From Shewanella salipaludis (GTDB taxonomy: Bacteria; Pseudomonadota; Gammaproteobacteria; Enterobacterales; Shewanellaceae), in contig NZ_JAAXYH010000002.1 in the NCBI RefSeq assembly GCF_012911865.1, forward strand, positions 541,745-605,744: 64,000 nucleotides of DNA, written 5' to 3'. Shown here in pieces: positions 28,402-36,024 of the stretch. The notes under the pieces were generated by a model that saw only the letters and a program-made list of their open reading frames with translations, did not search any database and was not told the origin of the DNA. Position numbers and translations under genes: made by a program. How positions within the stretch are numbered: position 1 is the first letter of the stretch; every line of letters starts with the position of its first letter.

Positions 28402-29268
28402 ATGCAAGCCCTGTTGATGGTACTGGCGGCACAACTGCTGATCGCCGGCGGTAATCTGCTGGTGAAATTGCTCGATGAACAGACACCCGTATTCCAACTC
28501 GTGCTGTATCGCCAATTATTCGCGACCCTGCTGGTATTGCCTTTCGTGTGGAGGCTGCAGGGCAATCTCAAAATCAGCCCCCTCTATCGAGTCCATTTGC
28601 TCAGGGCGATCCTCATCGGCTTGGGCAACGCCGTCTTCATGCTGGCGGTGCTCAGGTTGCCACTGGCGACAGTGACGGCCGTCATCTACACCGCGCCCTT
28701 GCTGCTGATGTTACTCTCGGCCTGGTGGCTCAAGGAGCACATAGGCCACAGGCGGAGGATCGCCGGACTGCTGGGTTTTTGCGGCATACTCATGATAAGC
28801 CAACCTGGGGCCTTCAACCTCTATCTATTGCTGGCGCTGCTGGGCGCGGCCATCACCGCGCTGAACAGCCTGGTGCTGAAGGCCTACTCGGGCAAAGAAC
28901 ACCCCTTCTCGACCCTGTTTTGGTCGAACGCCTTCGCCATGCTATTTCTCTTGCCTGCGACCTGGTACGAAGGCGCGGACTTCAGCTGGCCTGTGGCCCA
29001 GGTAGGCCTCTCCCTCGGGCTCTTCTACGTCGCCATGACCTACCTGATAATACATGCCTATCGCCGCGCCGATGCCAGTCAACTGGCCCCGGTCGAGTAC
29101 ACAGGCTTGATGTTCGCCGCCTTCTTCGGCTGGCTGTTTCTGGATGAGCGGCTCAACTTGTTGATGCTGGCCGGCATAGCCCTGGTGTTGTTCTCGTCTC
29201 TGCTGCCGAGCTGGAATGAGCTGGCCAGACGCTTCAAACGCACCGCCGCTAAAGCCAACCCGGACTGA
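28402..29268 (+). CDS. EamA/DMT family permease
   Basis: A 288-residue inner-membrane transporter of the drug/metabolite superfamily, made of two EamA repeats with ten hydrophobic helices. Typical segments are FQLVLYRQLFATLLVLPF, TAVIYTAPLLLMLLSAWWL and the second-repeat YTGLMFAAFFGWLFLDE. Its substrate is not readable. It is monocistronic. Its last 159 bases plus the following 64 form the first unit of a 223-bp tandem array that continues to 29791, so the C-terminal helix and tail are present three times in the DNA. Confidence 0.9.
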   Translation: MQALLMVLAAQLLIAGGNLLVKLLDEQTPVFQLVLYRQLFATLLVLPFVWRLQGNLKISPLYRVHLLRAILIGLGNAVFMLAVLRLPLATVTAVIYTAPLLLMLLSAWWLKEHIGHRRRIAGLLGFCGILMISQPGAFNLYLLLALLGAAITALNSLVLKAYSGKEHPFSTLFWSNAFAMLFLLPATWYEGADFSWPVAQVGLSLGLFYVAMTYLIIHAYRRADASQLAPVEYTGLMFAAFFGWLFLDERLNLLMLAGIALVLFSSLLPSWNELARRFKRTAAKANPD

Positions 29269-29332
29269 GATCCAGTGCAGAGAATATGCACCAGATACAG
29301 CCCTGAGCAGATATAGCCAGGGTACGGTCCCT

Positions 29333-29491
29333 ATGTTCGCGGCACCCTTCGGCTGGCTGTATCTGGATGAGCGGCTCAACTTGTTGATGCTGGCCGGCAT
29401 AGCCCTGGTGTTGTTCTCGTCTCTGCTGCCGAGCTGGAATGAGCTGGCCAGACGCTTCAAGCGCACCGCCGCTAAAGCCAACCCGGACTGA
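29333..29491 (+). pseudogene. duplicated C-terminal fragment of EamA permease, copy 2
   Basis: A 52-codon frame starting at an ATG equivalent to an internal Met of the permease and ending at the same TGA. It would encode MFAAPFGWLYLDERL and one hydrophobic helix (LLMLAGIALVLFSSLLPSW). There is no convincing ribosome site, so it is probably not translated. Confidence 0.7.
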
Positions 29492-29555
29492 GATCCAGTG
29501 CAGAGAATATGCACCAGATACAGCCCTGAGCAGATATAGCCAGGGTACGGTCCCG

Positions 29556-29714
29556 ATGTTCGCGGCACCCTTCGGCTGGCTGTTTCTGGATGAGCGGCTC
29601 AAGGTGTTGATGCTGGCCGGCATAGCCCTGGTGTTGTTCTCGTCTCTGCTGCCAAGCTGGAATGAGCTGGCCAGACGCTTCAAGCGCACCGCCGCTAAAA
29701 CCAACCCGGACTGA
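29556..29714 (+). pseudogene. duplicated C-terminal fragment of EamA permease, copy 3
   Basis: As copy 2, but with Lys-Val replacing Asn-Leu after DERL and Thr replacing Ala near the end. The frame has stayed open with few changes, so the duplication is recent, corrected by recombination, or mildly selected. Confidence 0.7.
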
Positions 29715-29817
29715 GATCCAGTGCAGAGAATATGCACCAGATACAGCCCTGAGCAGATATAGCCAGGGTACGGTCCCGATGTTCGCGGCACCTTCAAACC
29801 GCTGCCGAGCGGCTGCG

Positions 29818-30339
29818 TTAGGCTAGCCGGGTACGCGCGCCGACCAGGGTTTGCATCAGGGCCGGAATGTCGAGATCCGCGGCAAGCGGCAGATAATACC
29901 AGTCTATGCTGTTGCCTGTGCCTCTTATGCTCAGATACTTGCCCCAGAGCTTAAAGCCGGCTTTGACCAAATTGGCACGACTGAGATTGTTTTCCTCGCG
30001 CACAGTGGCAAACAACAGCTTGATTCCCAGGGTCTTGGCCTGCTGGATACGCTTGGCGGTCAAGCGAGTGGCGAGCCCCAGACGCCGGTAATCGGGGGCG
30101 ACCACAAGATAGCCCAGTTCGGCAACCTCCCCGGCTCCCGCCTTGATGACGGCGCAGCCGACCACTCTCCTGGCGGCATTCAAGGCCACTATTATCGCCC
30201 TGGCGGCGAAGAAGGCCTCGTGGTCCAGGGGATGGGCATTATCGTCACGACTGTCGACCAGGGCCGCCGCCTGACACCGTAACCCTTCATCCAGGCAGAG
30301 TTCTATGCTGATGCTCTCTGTGTTCACCTTATTCACCAT
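29818..30339 (-). CDS. GNAT family N-acetyltransferase
   Basis: A 173-residue acyl-CoA transferase fold. The acetyl-CoA loop lies in VVAPDYRRLGLATRL (Q/RxxGxG/A type), preceded by the beta-strand AELGYLVV and followed by ATVREENNLSRANLVKAGF, which is the usual helix-strand end. Start ATG at 30339 is three bases after the mgtE stop (TAA acc ATG), so it is translationally coupled to the magnesium transporter gene. Acceptor substrate unknown. Confidence 0.85.
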   Translation of the reverse strand: MVNKVNTESISIELCLDEGLRCQAAALVDSRDDNAHPLDHEAFFAARAIIVALNAARRVVGCAVIKAGAGEVAELGYLVVAPDYRRLGLATRLTAKRIQQAKTLGIKLLFATVREENNLSRANLVKAGFKLWGKYLSIRGTGNSIDWYYLPLAADLDIPALMQTLVGARTRLA

Positions 30340-30342
30340 GGT

Positions 30343-31725
30343 TTATAAATACAGGATGCTCGCCAATCCAAGGAAGGTAAAGAAGCCGACCACATCTGTC
30401 ACAGTGGTTAGGATCACAGAGCCTGAGAGTGCCGCATCCTGGTTCATTCGCTGCAATATCATGGGCACCAGCACCCCGGCAAATGCCGCCACCGCCATGT
30501 TGATCAAGATGGCACAGGCGATCACCATGCCTATCTTAGCCTCGGCAAACCACCAGCCGGATATGGCCCCTATGACCAGCGCCCACAGCAAGCCATTGAC
30601 TATGCCTATACCCAACTCGTTCTTCATCAAGGAAAATAAGTTACCGGCAGACACCTGTCCCAGGGCCATGCCACGGATCATCAGGGTCAGCGACTGACTG
30701 CCGGCGATCCCTCCCATGGATGCCACTATCGGCATCAGGATAGCCAGGGCCACCACCTGGGACAGCACATGGGCAAACAGGCCTATGGTCGCCGAGGCCA
30801 GGAAGGCGGTCAGCAGGTTGATCCCCAGCCAGACGGCGCGCCGTCTGGCGCCCTTGATGATGGGGGCAAACAAGTCGTCGGACTCGTCCATACCCGCTGT
30901 CGCCATCAACTGGGATTCATAATGCTCACGTACCAGATCCATGGCCGTGCGCAGGGTGATCCTGCCAATCAGCTCGCCCTCGTCATCGACGACGGGCAGC
31001 TCTATCTCGCGGCTATGTTCTATGGCTTCGGCGGCATCGAGCAAGGAAGTATCGGCGGCGATCGCCCTCGTCTCTTCGGTCATCAAGGAGGTCAGCGGCT
31101 CCTCGGGGGCATGTTTGAACACTTCATAGCGACGGACGCAGCCCAAATACTTGTCCTGATCGTCGACCAGAAACAGGTTATCGCTGCAGTCCAAGTCGAT
31201 ACGACGGAAGAAGCGCTGCGCCTGGGCAACCGACGCCTTGACGCTCAGCACCAGCATCTGGTGATCCGTGTAGCGGCCTATCTCATTCTCGGAATATTGA
31301 TTGTAGAGTTCGAACCTCTGCCGCTGACGCTCGCCCATCTGCGCCAAGGCGCGATCGGTAAAGCTGTCGGGCAGGGAGTCACTCCAGTCGATCAGATCTT
31401 CCGGGCTCAACTGGGCGAATAGCAGATCCACTTCTTCGCTCGGCATCCGCTTGAGGATTTCCATCCGCGGCGCGGCGCGCATCAGGCTCAACACAGTCGC
31501 GCGTTCGCCAAACTCCACCTGCTGCCAACGCTCGTAACGGGCATCCAGCGGCAGGGATTCGAGCAAGATGGCAATAGTACCAGGCTCGGCCTCGTCGAGG
31601 ATCTCGCTGAAGACGTCGGCCTGGGCATCGCCCTCGGCCTGGGTCAGTTGTTGCACCACCAGCCCAAGATCTGTCTGTGCCAAACTGCTAACATCATATT
31701 CAGTCTTATCTTCGGTCACAGGCAT
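30343..31725 (-). CDS. mgtE: MgtE magnesium transporter
   Basis: A 460-residue Mg2+ channel/transporter. N-terminal helical MgtE_N superhelix (about 20-135), two CBS domains (about 145-265) that sense cytosolic Mg2+, the plug helix, and five transmembrane helices with the selectivity segment PIVASMGGIAGSQS and the family end FFTFLGLASILYL. Length matches the family. No M-box-like leader is seen in the 144-base divergent spacer shared with glutathione peroxidase. It is co-transcribed with the GNAT gene. Confidence 0.95.
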   Translation of the reverse strand: MPVTEDKTEYDVSSLAQTDLGLVVQQLTQAEGDAQADVFSEILDEAEPGTIAILLESLPLDARYERWQQVEFGERATVLSLMRAAPRMEILKRMPSEEVDLLFAQLSPEDLIDWSDSLPDSFTDRALAQMGERQRQRFELYNQYSENEIGRYTDHQMLVLSVKASVAQAQRFFRRIDLDCSDNLFLVDDQDKYLGCVRRYEVFKHAPEEPLTSLMTEETRAIAADTSLLDAAEAIEHSREIELPVVDDEGELIGRITLRTAMDLVREHYESQLMATAGMDESDDLFAPIIKGARRRAVWLGINLLTAFLASATIGLFAHVLSQVVALAILMPIVASMGGIAGSQSLTLMIRGMALGQVSAGNLFSLMKNELGIGIVNGLLWALVIGAISGWWFAEAKIGMVIACAILINMAVAAFAGVLVPMILQRMNQDAALSGSVILTTVTDVVGFFTFLGLASILYL

Positions 31726-31869
31726 GTCTTCTCTTCACTCGGGTCTAATGCGGGAACTATATTGATATTTAATGGGATAGGCAATTCAACAAATTAAATT
31801 GCACACAAGTATATTGCCATCTACCAATCATTGTATTAGATTGGCTCCATCATTCACGAGGACAAAGCC

Positions 31870-32358
31870 ATGACACAGACGATTTACGATTTCTCGGTCA
31901 CAGACATTCAGGGCAATCAGGTTGCCATGGAACAATTTCGCAACAAGGTACTCTTGATAGTCAATACCGCCAGCCAGTGCGGCTTCACCCCCCAATATAA
32001 GGCGCTGGAGGCCTTGTATCGGCAGTACAGGGAGCAGGGGCTGGTGATTTTGGGCTTCCCCTGTAATCAGTTCGGCGCCCAGGAACAAGCAGCTGAGCAG
32101 GAAATTCAATCTTTCTGCGAGCTTAACTTCGGAGTAACTTTCCCCTTGTTTGCCAAGATAGAAGTCAACGGCCAGCAGGCCCATCCCTTGTACCAATACC
32201 TCAAGTCTCGGGCGAAGGGAGTGCTGGGCACAGAGAAGATAAAGTGGAACTTCACCAAATTCCTGGTCGACGGCCAAGGCAAGGTCGTCGCCAGGTTTGC
32301 GCCCACCACCAAGCCCGAGAGCCTGGCACCGAAAATAGCGGCCTTGCTCAAGCGCTGA
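31870..32358 (+). CDS. glutathione peroxidase (Cys type)
   Basis: A 162-residue thioredoxin-fold peroxidase of the BtuE group that reduces hydroperoxides, in bacteria often with thioredoxin. The peroxidatic Cys is in NTASQCGFTPQY (near 37), the Gln in GFPCNQFGAQE and the Trp-Asn pair in KWNFTKFLV complete the catalytic tetrad. A second Cys in GFPCNQF and another in SFCELNFG could resolve the sulfenate. GAGGA precedes the ATG by eight bases. No export signal. It is divergent from mgtE. Confidence 0.93.
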   Translation: MTQTIYDFSVTDIQGNQVAMEQFRNKVLLIVNTASQCGFTPQYKALEALYRQYREQGLVILGFPCNQFGAQEQAAEQEIQSFCELNFGVTFPLFAKIEVNGQQAHPLYQYLKSRAKGVLGTEKIKWNFTKFLVDGQGKVVARFAPTTKPESLAPKIAALLKR

Positions 32359-32442
32359 ACCAGAAAAAAGATAGCCAAAGACATTGATAACTAAGATATT
32401 TATAAAATAGTTAAAAAATAGCCCCAAAATAGCGGTTATTTT

Positions 32443-32472
32443 TTGAACTTTAACCGCCAGGAGTCCTCTAAT
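32443..32472 (+). promoter_or_regulatory. candidate promoter of small RNA A
   Basis: TTGAAC (32443-32448), 18-base spacer, TCTAAT (32467-32472). The predicted start falls near 32479, within a few bases of the 5' hairpin of the proposed RNA. Confidence 0.45.
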
Positions 32473-32475
32473 CCC

Positions 32476-32590
32476 ATGAACAGTGAATATCCACTTTTCA
32501 TGTTCATCATTCTCCCTGGGACTTCTAGCGCGGTCCCCCTGGATCTAGTGATAGATCAGCTGGCGACCTCTTGGGTTGCCTTTTTTTTTT
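32476..32590 (+). ncRNA. candidate small RNA A of a three-member family
   Basis: About 115 nt. A 5' hairpin (ATGAA-C-AGTG with CACT-T-TTCAT, 32476-32501) leads into the open segment TTCATCATTCTCCC (32503-32516). Next comes a hairpin GGGAC/GTCCC whose 10-base loop is TTCTAGCGCG (32518-32537), then GATCTA/TAGATC (32542-32557), and an intrinsic terminator GGCGACC/GGTTGCC followed by ten T (32562-32590). The same order of elements occurs in RNAs B and C. There is no convincing protein frame. The long U-tail and pyrimidine-rich open segment fit an Hfq-type regulator. I do not recognise it as a named RNA. Confidence 0.75.
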
Positions 32591-32688
32591 GCGGCATTTC
32601 CCCTGGCATTCCGGACACGGCCCATGAAGAGTCAGCACATAAAAATTGCCGGCCACTGAACTTTTATCCTCCGGGCGACTCTGACTCT

Positions 32689-32896
32689 ATGAAGCCTTTG
32701 AGAAGTGGATAAGGTCGCTTGCGATCCTGGCAGAAGTGCAATACTGGCAGTTGTGTTATCGCCCTGCACCTCAACACTTAGCCAGAGGCTTCATGTTCAT
32801 CATCTCCCTTTTGGGAAACAGTCAAACACGCTAGCGCATTGTTTTTCCTGTGACCCCTTTTGAATACTTTGTGGCGACCTTGGGTCGCCATTTTTT
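32689..32896 (+). ncRNA. candidate small RNA B of the family, longer 5' domain
   Basis: Same order of elements as RNA A, 200-300 bases downstream on the same strand. ATGAAGCCT (32689-32697) pairs with AGGCTTCAT (32786-32794) and AAGTG with CACTT inside it, closing a long 5' domain. The open segment TTCATCATCTCCC follows (32796-32808), then a bulged stem GGAAAC/GTTTTTCC with CTAGCGC in its loop, and the terminator GGCGACC/GGTCGCC plus ATTTTTT (32873-32896). I see no clear promoter; the 5' end is estimated. Terminator and open segment are well supported, full extent less so. Confidence 0.65.
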
Positions 32897-32903
32897 ATGC
32901 CTG

Positions 32904-34688
32904 CTATTCCTCCAGCAGGGCATCCAACTGCAGCTGTATCGAAGGATGATAGCCACTGCGTGCCTGGGCATAGATGGCCCGCATCTGCCCGAGATAACCG
33001 GCAATTTTCAGCTCGGTATACAAAGGGCGAACAAATTTCCCCCGGCCTATGCCGCACAAATAGTCTCCCAGCGCCGGCAGCACGGGATCATAGTTGTTGC
33101 GGATGGCCACCCTGAACCAATCACAGGCGATTTCGGCGTTAGTCGATTGGGTCAGCTTGAAACAGGCATCCAACTCTGCCAGCTGCCCATGGGACAAGGC
33201 CTCGGGCAATTGCGCCAGAAAATACTGCCAATGCTGTACCCGCCAGTCTTGCACTTCGAGCCGCATCGCCTGGGTACCGCCGAGCCAGGCATGCAATGCC
33301 TCGGTCACCTTATCCAGGCTCGATGAGCTTGGGGCGACAAACTCCCTCGGCAAGCCTGCACCATAGACCCATTCCTGTAACTGCGCCTCGGTGAACTTAT
33401 CCCCATGCTCATGTAGCAGCGTCTGCCGGGCGTAGTCGACGAAGGTCTCTGTGGTGATGGCCTGAAAGGCAAAATGGGCCACATAGTCATGCAGGAAGGC
33501 GTCGAAAGCCGGCCGTCCCAGACACGCCTCCAACTGATGTACGAACAGCGAGGCCTTGTCATAGGTAAAGCGATTGAAGGCCTGTTGAGGATCCTCGTCT
33601 TGGACATTGGCCGGCAGGGTCTGCCTCGCCAATGGCAGCAACTGCATCTCTTCCTGCAAGCGAGTGAATTCGAGTACCCATTCCAGCTCGGCCTGTTCCT
33701 TGCCGTACACGGCCTCGACGATGCGATTGGTAAAATACGTGGTGAAGCCCTCGTTGAGCCAGAGATCGCGCCAGCTGGCGTTGCTCACCAGATTACCTGT
33801 CCAGGAATGGGCCAGCTCATGAGCGACGGTCGATACCAGACTCTTGTCGCCGGCAATCAGGGTCGGGGTGATGAAGGCCAATCTGGGATTTTCCATGCCG
33901 CCGAAGGGGAAACTCGGCGGCAAGACCAGGATGTCATAACGCCCCCAGGCATAGGGACCGAGCAAGGACTCGGCGACAGCCATCATCTGCTCAGTGTCTT
34001 CAAACTCGGCCGCGGCGGCGGCCAACATGGCGGGTTCGGTATAGATGCCGGAGCGAGGCCCCAGCTCGGCATAGGCCAGCTCGCCGACCGCCAATGCCAA
34101 CAGGTGTGTCGGGATGGGCTTCTCCATACTGAAGTCGAATTGCCCCTCCAAGGGGGTATCCGCACTGTTCATGGCGCTCATCACCGCCCGCATGCCCTTA
34201 GGCACAGTGATCTTGGCCTCGAAGGTGATCCTTGCCTGGGGCGTGTCCTGCAATGGGATCCAGCTGCGGGCGTCTATGGGCTGAGACTGGCTGAAGAGGT
34301 AAGGCAGGCGCTTCCCCCTGGTTTGTTCGGGCGCCAGCCACTGCAGCCCCTGGGCCCGTGGGGAGGTGAGATAATGGATAACCACCTTGGCAGGATGCGA
34401 CTCAAGCGCAATATTCAGCCTTTGCCCCAGCACAGGGTCCTTGGCATCCAGGCAGTACGGCAGGGCTTCGCCGTCGGGCGTCTGCACCTTGAGGATCTGC
34501 AAGTCCTTGGAATCCAGGAATAAGTGCCGCACATCCGCCAGCATGTAGGTCAACGACAGCTCTGCCGTACCCGCTAACCGTCTGGCATCGAAGTCCACCG
34601 CCAGGGTCAGGGCCAGGTGAGCCACCCTGACTTCATCCGGGTTGGCGAAGGAATGATAATCTCTGTTGGTATCCCATTCTGGTTGCAC
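32904..34688 (-). CDS. M1 family aminopeptidase (leukotriene A4 hydrolase-like)
   Basis: A 594-residue zinc metallopeptidase. N-terminal beta-saddle domain (about 1-200), catalytic thermolysin-like domain with GGMEN exopeptidase motif, zinc motif HELAHSWTGN and NEGFTTYFTN supplying the third ligand Glu, and a C-terminal all-helical LTA4-hydrolase domain. That architecture and length match bacterial LTA4H-like aminopeptidases, which trim N-terminal residues from peptides. No signal peptide is evident, so cytoplasmic. GTG at 34688 is preceded by AAGGAAG at six bases. Its 3' end lies 8 bases from the terminator of RNA B on the opposite strand. Confidence 0.93.
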   Translation of the reverse strand: MQPEWDTNRDYHSFANPDEVRVAHLALTLAVDFDARRLAGTAELSLTYMLADVRHLFLDSKDLQILKVQTPDGEALPYCLDAKDPVLGQRLNIALESHPAKVVIHYLTSPRAQGLQWLAPEQTRGKRLPYLFSQSQPIDARSWIPLQDTPQARITFEAKITVPKGMRAVMSAMNSADTPLEGQFDFSMEKPIPTHLLALAVGELAYAELGPRSGIYTEPAMLAAAAAEFEDTEQMMAVAESLLGPYAWGRYDILVLPPSFPFGGMENPRLAFITPTLIAGDKSLVSTVAHELAHSWTGNLVSNASWRDLWLNEGFTTYFTNRIVEAVYGKEQAELEWVLEFTRLQEEMQLLPLARQTLPANVQDEDPQQAFNRFTYDKASLFVHQLEACLGRPAFDAFLHDYVAHFAFQAITTETFVDYARQTLLHEHGDKFTEAQLQEWVYGAGLPREFVAPSSSSLDKVTEALHAWLGGTQAMRLEVQDWRVQHWQYFLAQLPEALSHGQLAELDACFKLTQSTNAEIACDWFRVAIRNNYDPVLPALGDYLCGIGRGKFVRPLYTELKIAGYLGQMRAIYAQARSGYHPSIQLQLDALLEE

Positions 34689-34847
34689 TTATGACTTCCT
34701 TTGTTGCTATGCAGGCTCATGAGGCCGGCGGCCAGGTTGCCATAGATGGTAAGCATTGAGCGGACAAAAGTCATTGGCATCGGCGGTATTTGCGTTGCCA
34801 CAGATAAAGATATATTGTATCCAAAAAAAATACAGGGGAAATACCCG

Positions 34848-35743
34848 GTGAAGAGATACAAGCACCTGGCCTTGGCTTGCCTGTTGACCCCCCAGGCTCA
34901 GGCCATGACGCAATCCCAGGGGGAAAGTCTGCCGCCGTTGACGGACATACTGCAACAGGAATACGGCTGCAGCGACACCTTGGTCATACGCGCCCAGGCA
35001 TTGACCCAGACCCGGCTCAGCCAGGCTTGCCAACTCATGTTGCAGCAGGAGCGTCGCTTCCATCGGCTGCTCGACACCCACGACACCCCAGTGCCTCAGT
35101 GCCTCAGGACAATAATCTCAGGATGCGCGCCAATGTGTATCATAGCCGTGGCGATTATGAACGCTATGTGACGGCACATTTCAATGTACCCAGCGACAAT
35201 GGCGGCATGTACCTCGAAGGTCACCCCGAAGCGCCAAACAACAGCGCCGAATTTGTGACTTATGAGCACCAGGGGCAGATCTGGAACCTGGCCCATGAAT
35301 ATGTGCATTACCTGGACGGACGTTTCAATCTGTACGGCGACTTCTGTGCCAACCTACACGACTCCCACAGCGCCCCCGAATACTGCCCAGCCCCCGCCCC
35401 GCTGCTGCCCTACTTGGTCTGGTGGTCTGAAGGCCTGGCCGAATACATAGCCAAAGGCAACGACAACCCGGCGGCCCTCAAGCTTGCCGACGAACCTGGT
35501 TATGCCTTGAGCGCCCTGTTCGATACCGGCTACGAGCACAACGCCGGCACAGAGCGCATCTATCTTTGGGGGTATCTGGCGGTGCGTTTCATGCTCGAGC
35601 GCCATAAACCCAGGCTCGATGCCATGCTGGCCTTCACCCGCAAGGGGGATTACCCCAGATATCAGGCCTTAATCACCTCCTGGGGCGACGGGATGGACGA
35701 TGAATTTTCCTTGTGGCGACGGCAATTAAATAAAAAAACATAA
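34848..35743 (+). pseudogene. M9-like collagenase-type peptidase, frameshifted by an 8-bp duplication
   Basis: Two overlapping frames together encode one secreted zinc peptidase. GTG at 34848, with AGGGGAA upstream, starts a signal peptide (KRYKHLALACLLTPQAQA). The frame is broken where GTGCCTCA occurs twice in tandem (35091-35098 and 35099-35106). Removing one copy joins ...DTHDTPVPQ directly to DNNLRMRANVYH and gives a 295-residue protein. The downstream part has the gluzincin motif HEYVHYLDGRFNLYGDF and WWSEGLAEYIA with the distal Glu, as in microbial collagenases, but lacks their large N-terminal and binding domains. The gene may be recently inactivated, phase-variable, or contain an assembly error. 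Confidence 0.8.
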
Positions 35744-35794
35744 AAATGCGAAATTTTCTGAACTAACCCAGAAAGTGGCAGTCTCATTATGTGA

Positions 35795-35920
35795 ACCGAA
35801 TCTTTGTCGTTATAAGTTTCATCGTTCATCATCATACTCCCATTGAGATGGTTTCTAGCGCGACCATCGAAGATTCCGAATTGGAATTTAACGCGACCCC
35901 TTGGGTCGCTTTTTTTTTTT
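35795..35920 (+). ncRNA. candidate small RNA C of the three-member family
   Basis: About 125 nt, 3 kb from its relatives. The open segment is TTTCATCGTTCATCAT then CTCCC (35817-35841). The central hairpin is GATGGT/ACCATC around the identical 10-base loop TTCTAGCGCG (35847-35868), so stem sequence changed while pairing and loop were kept relative to RNA A. ATTCC/GGAAT follows (35873-35887), then terminator GCGACCC/GGGTCGC with eleven T (35893-35920). CATTAT at 35785-35790 is a possible -10; no good -35 is seen. It lies between the broken M9 gene and the pstS terminator. Confidence 0.75.
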
Positions 35921-35982
35921 ACCTTATCCGGAGCAGCGACGCGGGCATTTCAAGCTCATGCCGCCCCGAACGCCGCCCACAA

Positions 35983-36006
35983 AAAAGGCCTCTTTCGAGG
36001 CCTTTT
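35983..36006 (-). terminator. intrinsic terminator of pstS
   Basis: AAAAGGCCTC/GAGGCCTTTT with a 4-base loop; on the minus strand it ends in a T-run (35981-35986), 19 bases after the pstS stop. Confidence 0.88.
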
Positions 36007-36024
36007 CAGATGCAGAAGCTAAAC

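Larger units (their letters stand above)
29110..29791 (+). repeat. 223-bp tandem repeat of the permease 3' end, three units plus a remnant
   Basis: Units begin at the same ATGTTCGC sequence at 29110, 29333, 29556 and 29779, exactly 223 bases apart. Unit 1 is the gene's own 3' end plus 64 bases; units 2 and 3 are copies with a handful of substitutions (for example GCACCC for GCCTTC near each start); the last holds only about 13 bases. The array accounts for most of the 549 bases between the permease and the acetyltransferase. Confidence 0.95.

Noticed and set aside
29782..29817. Terminator between the permease array and the GNAT gene
   Set aside because: CCGCT/AGCGG is only five bases with no T-run on the relevant strand.
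31726..31869. Magnesium riboswitch (M-box) before mgtE
   Set aside because: The 144-base spacer is AT-rich and shows no M-box helices or terminator.
32443..32712. Open frame of 89 codons across small RNA A
   Set aside because: It runs through the terminator T-tract, has no ribosome site and is unrelated to frames at the sister elements.
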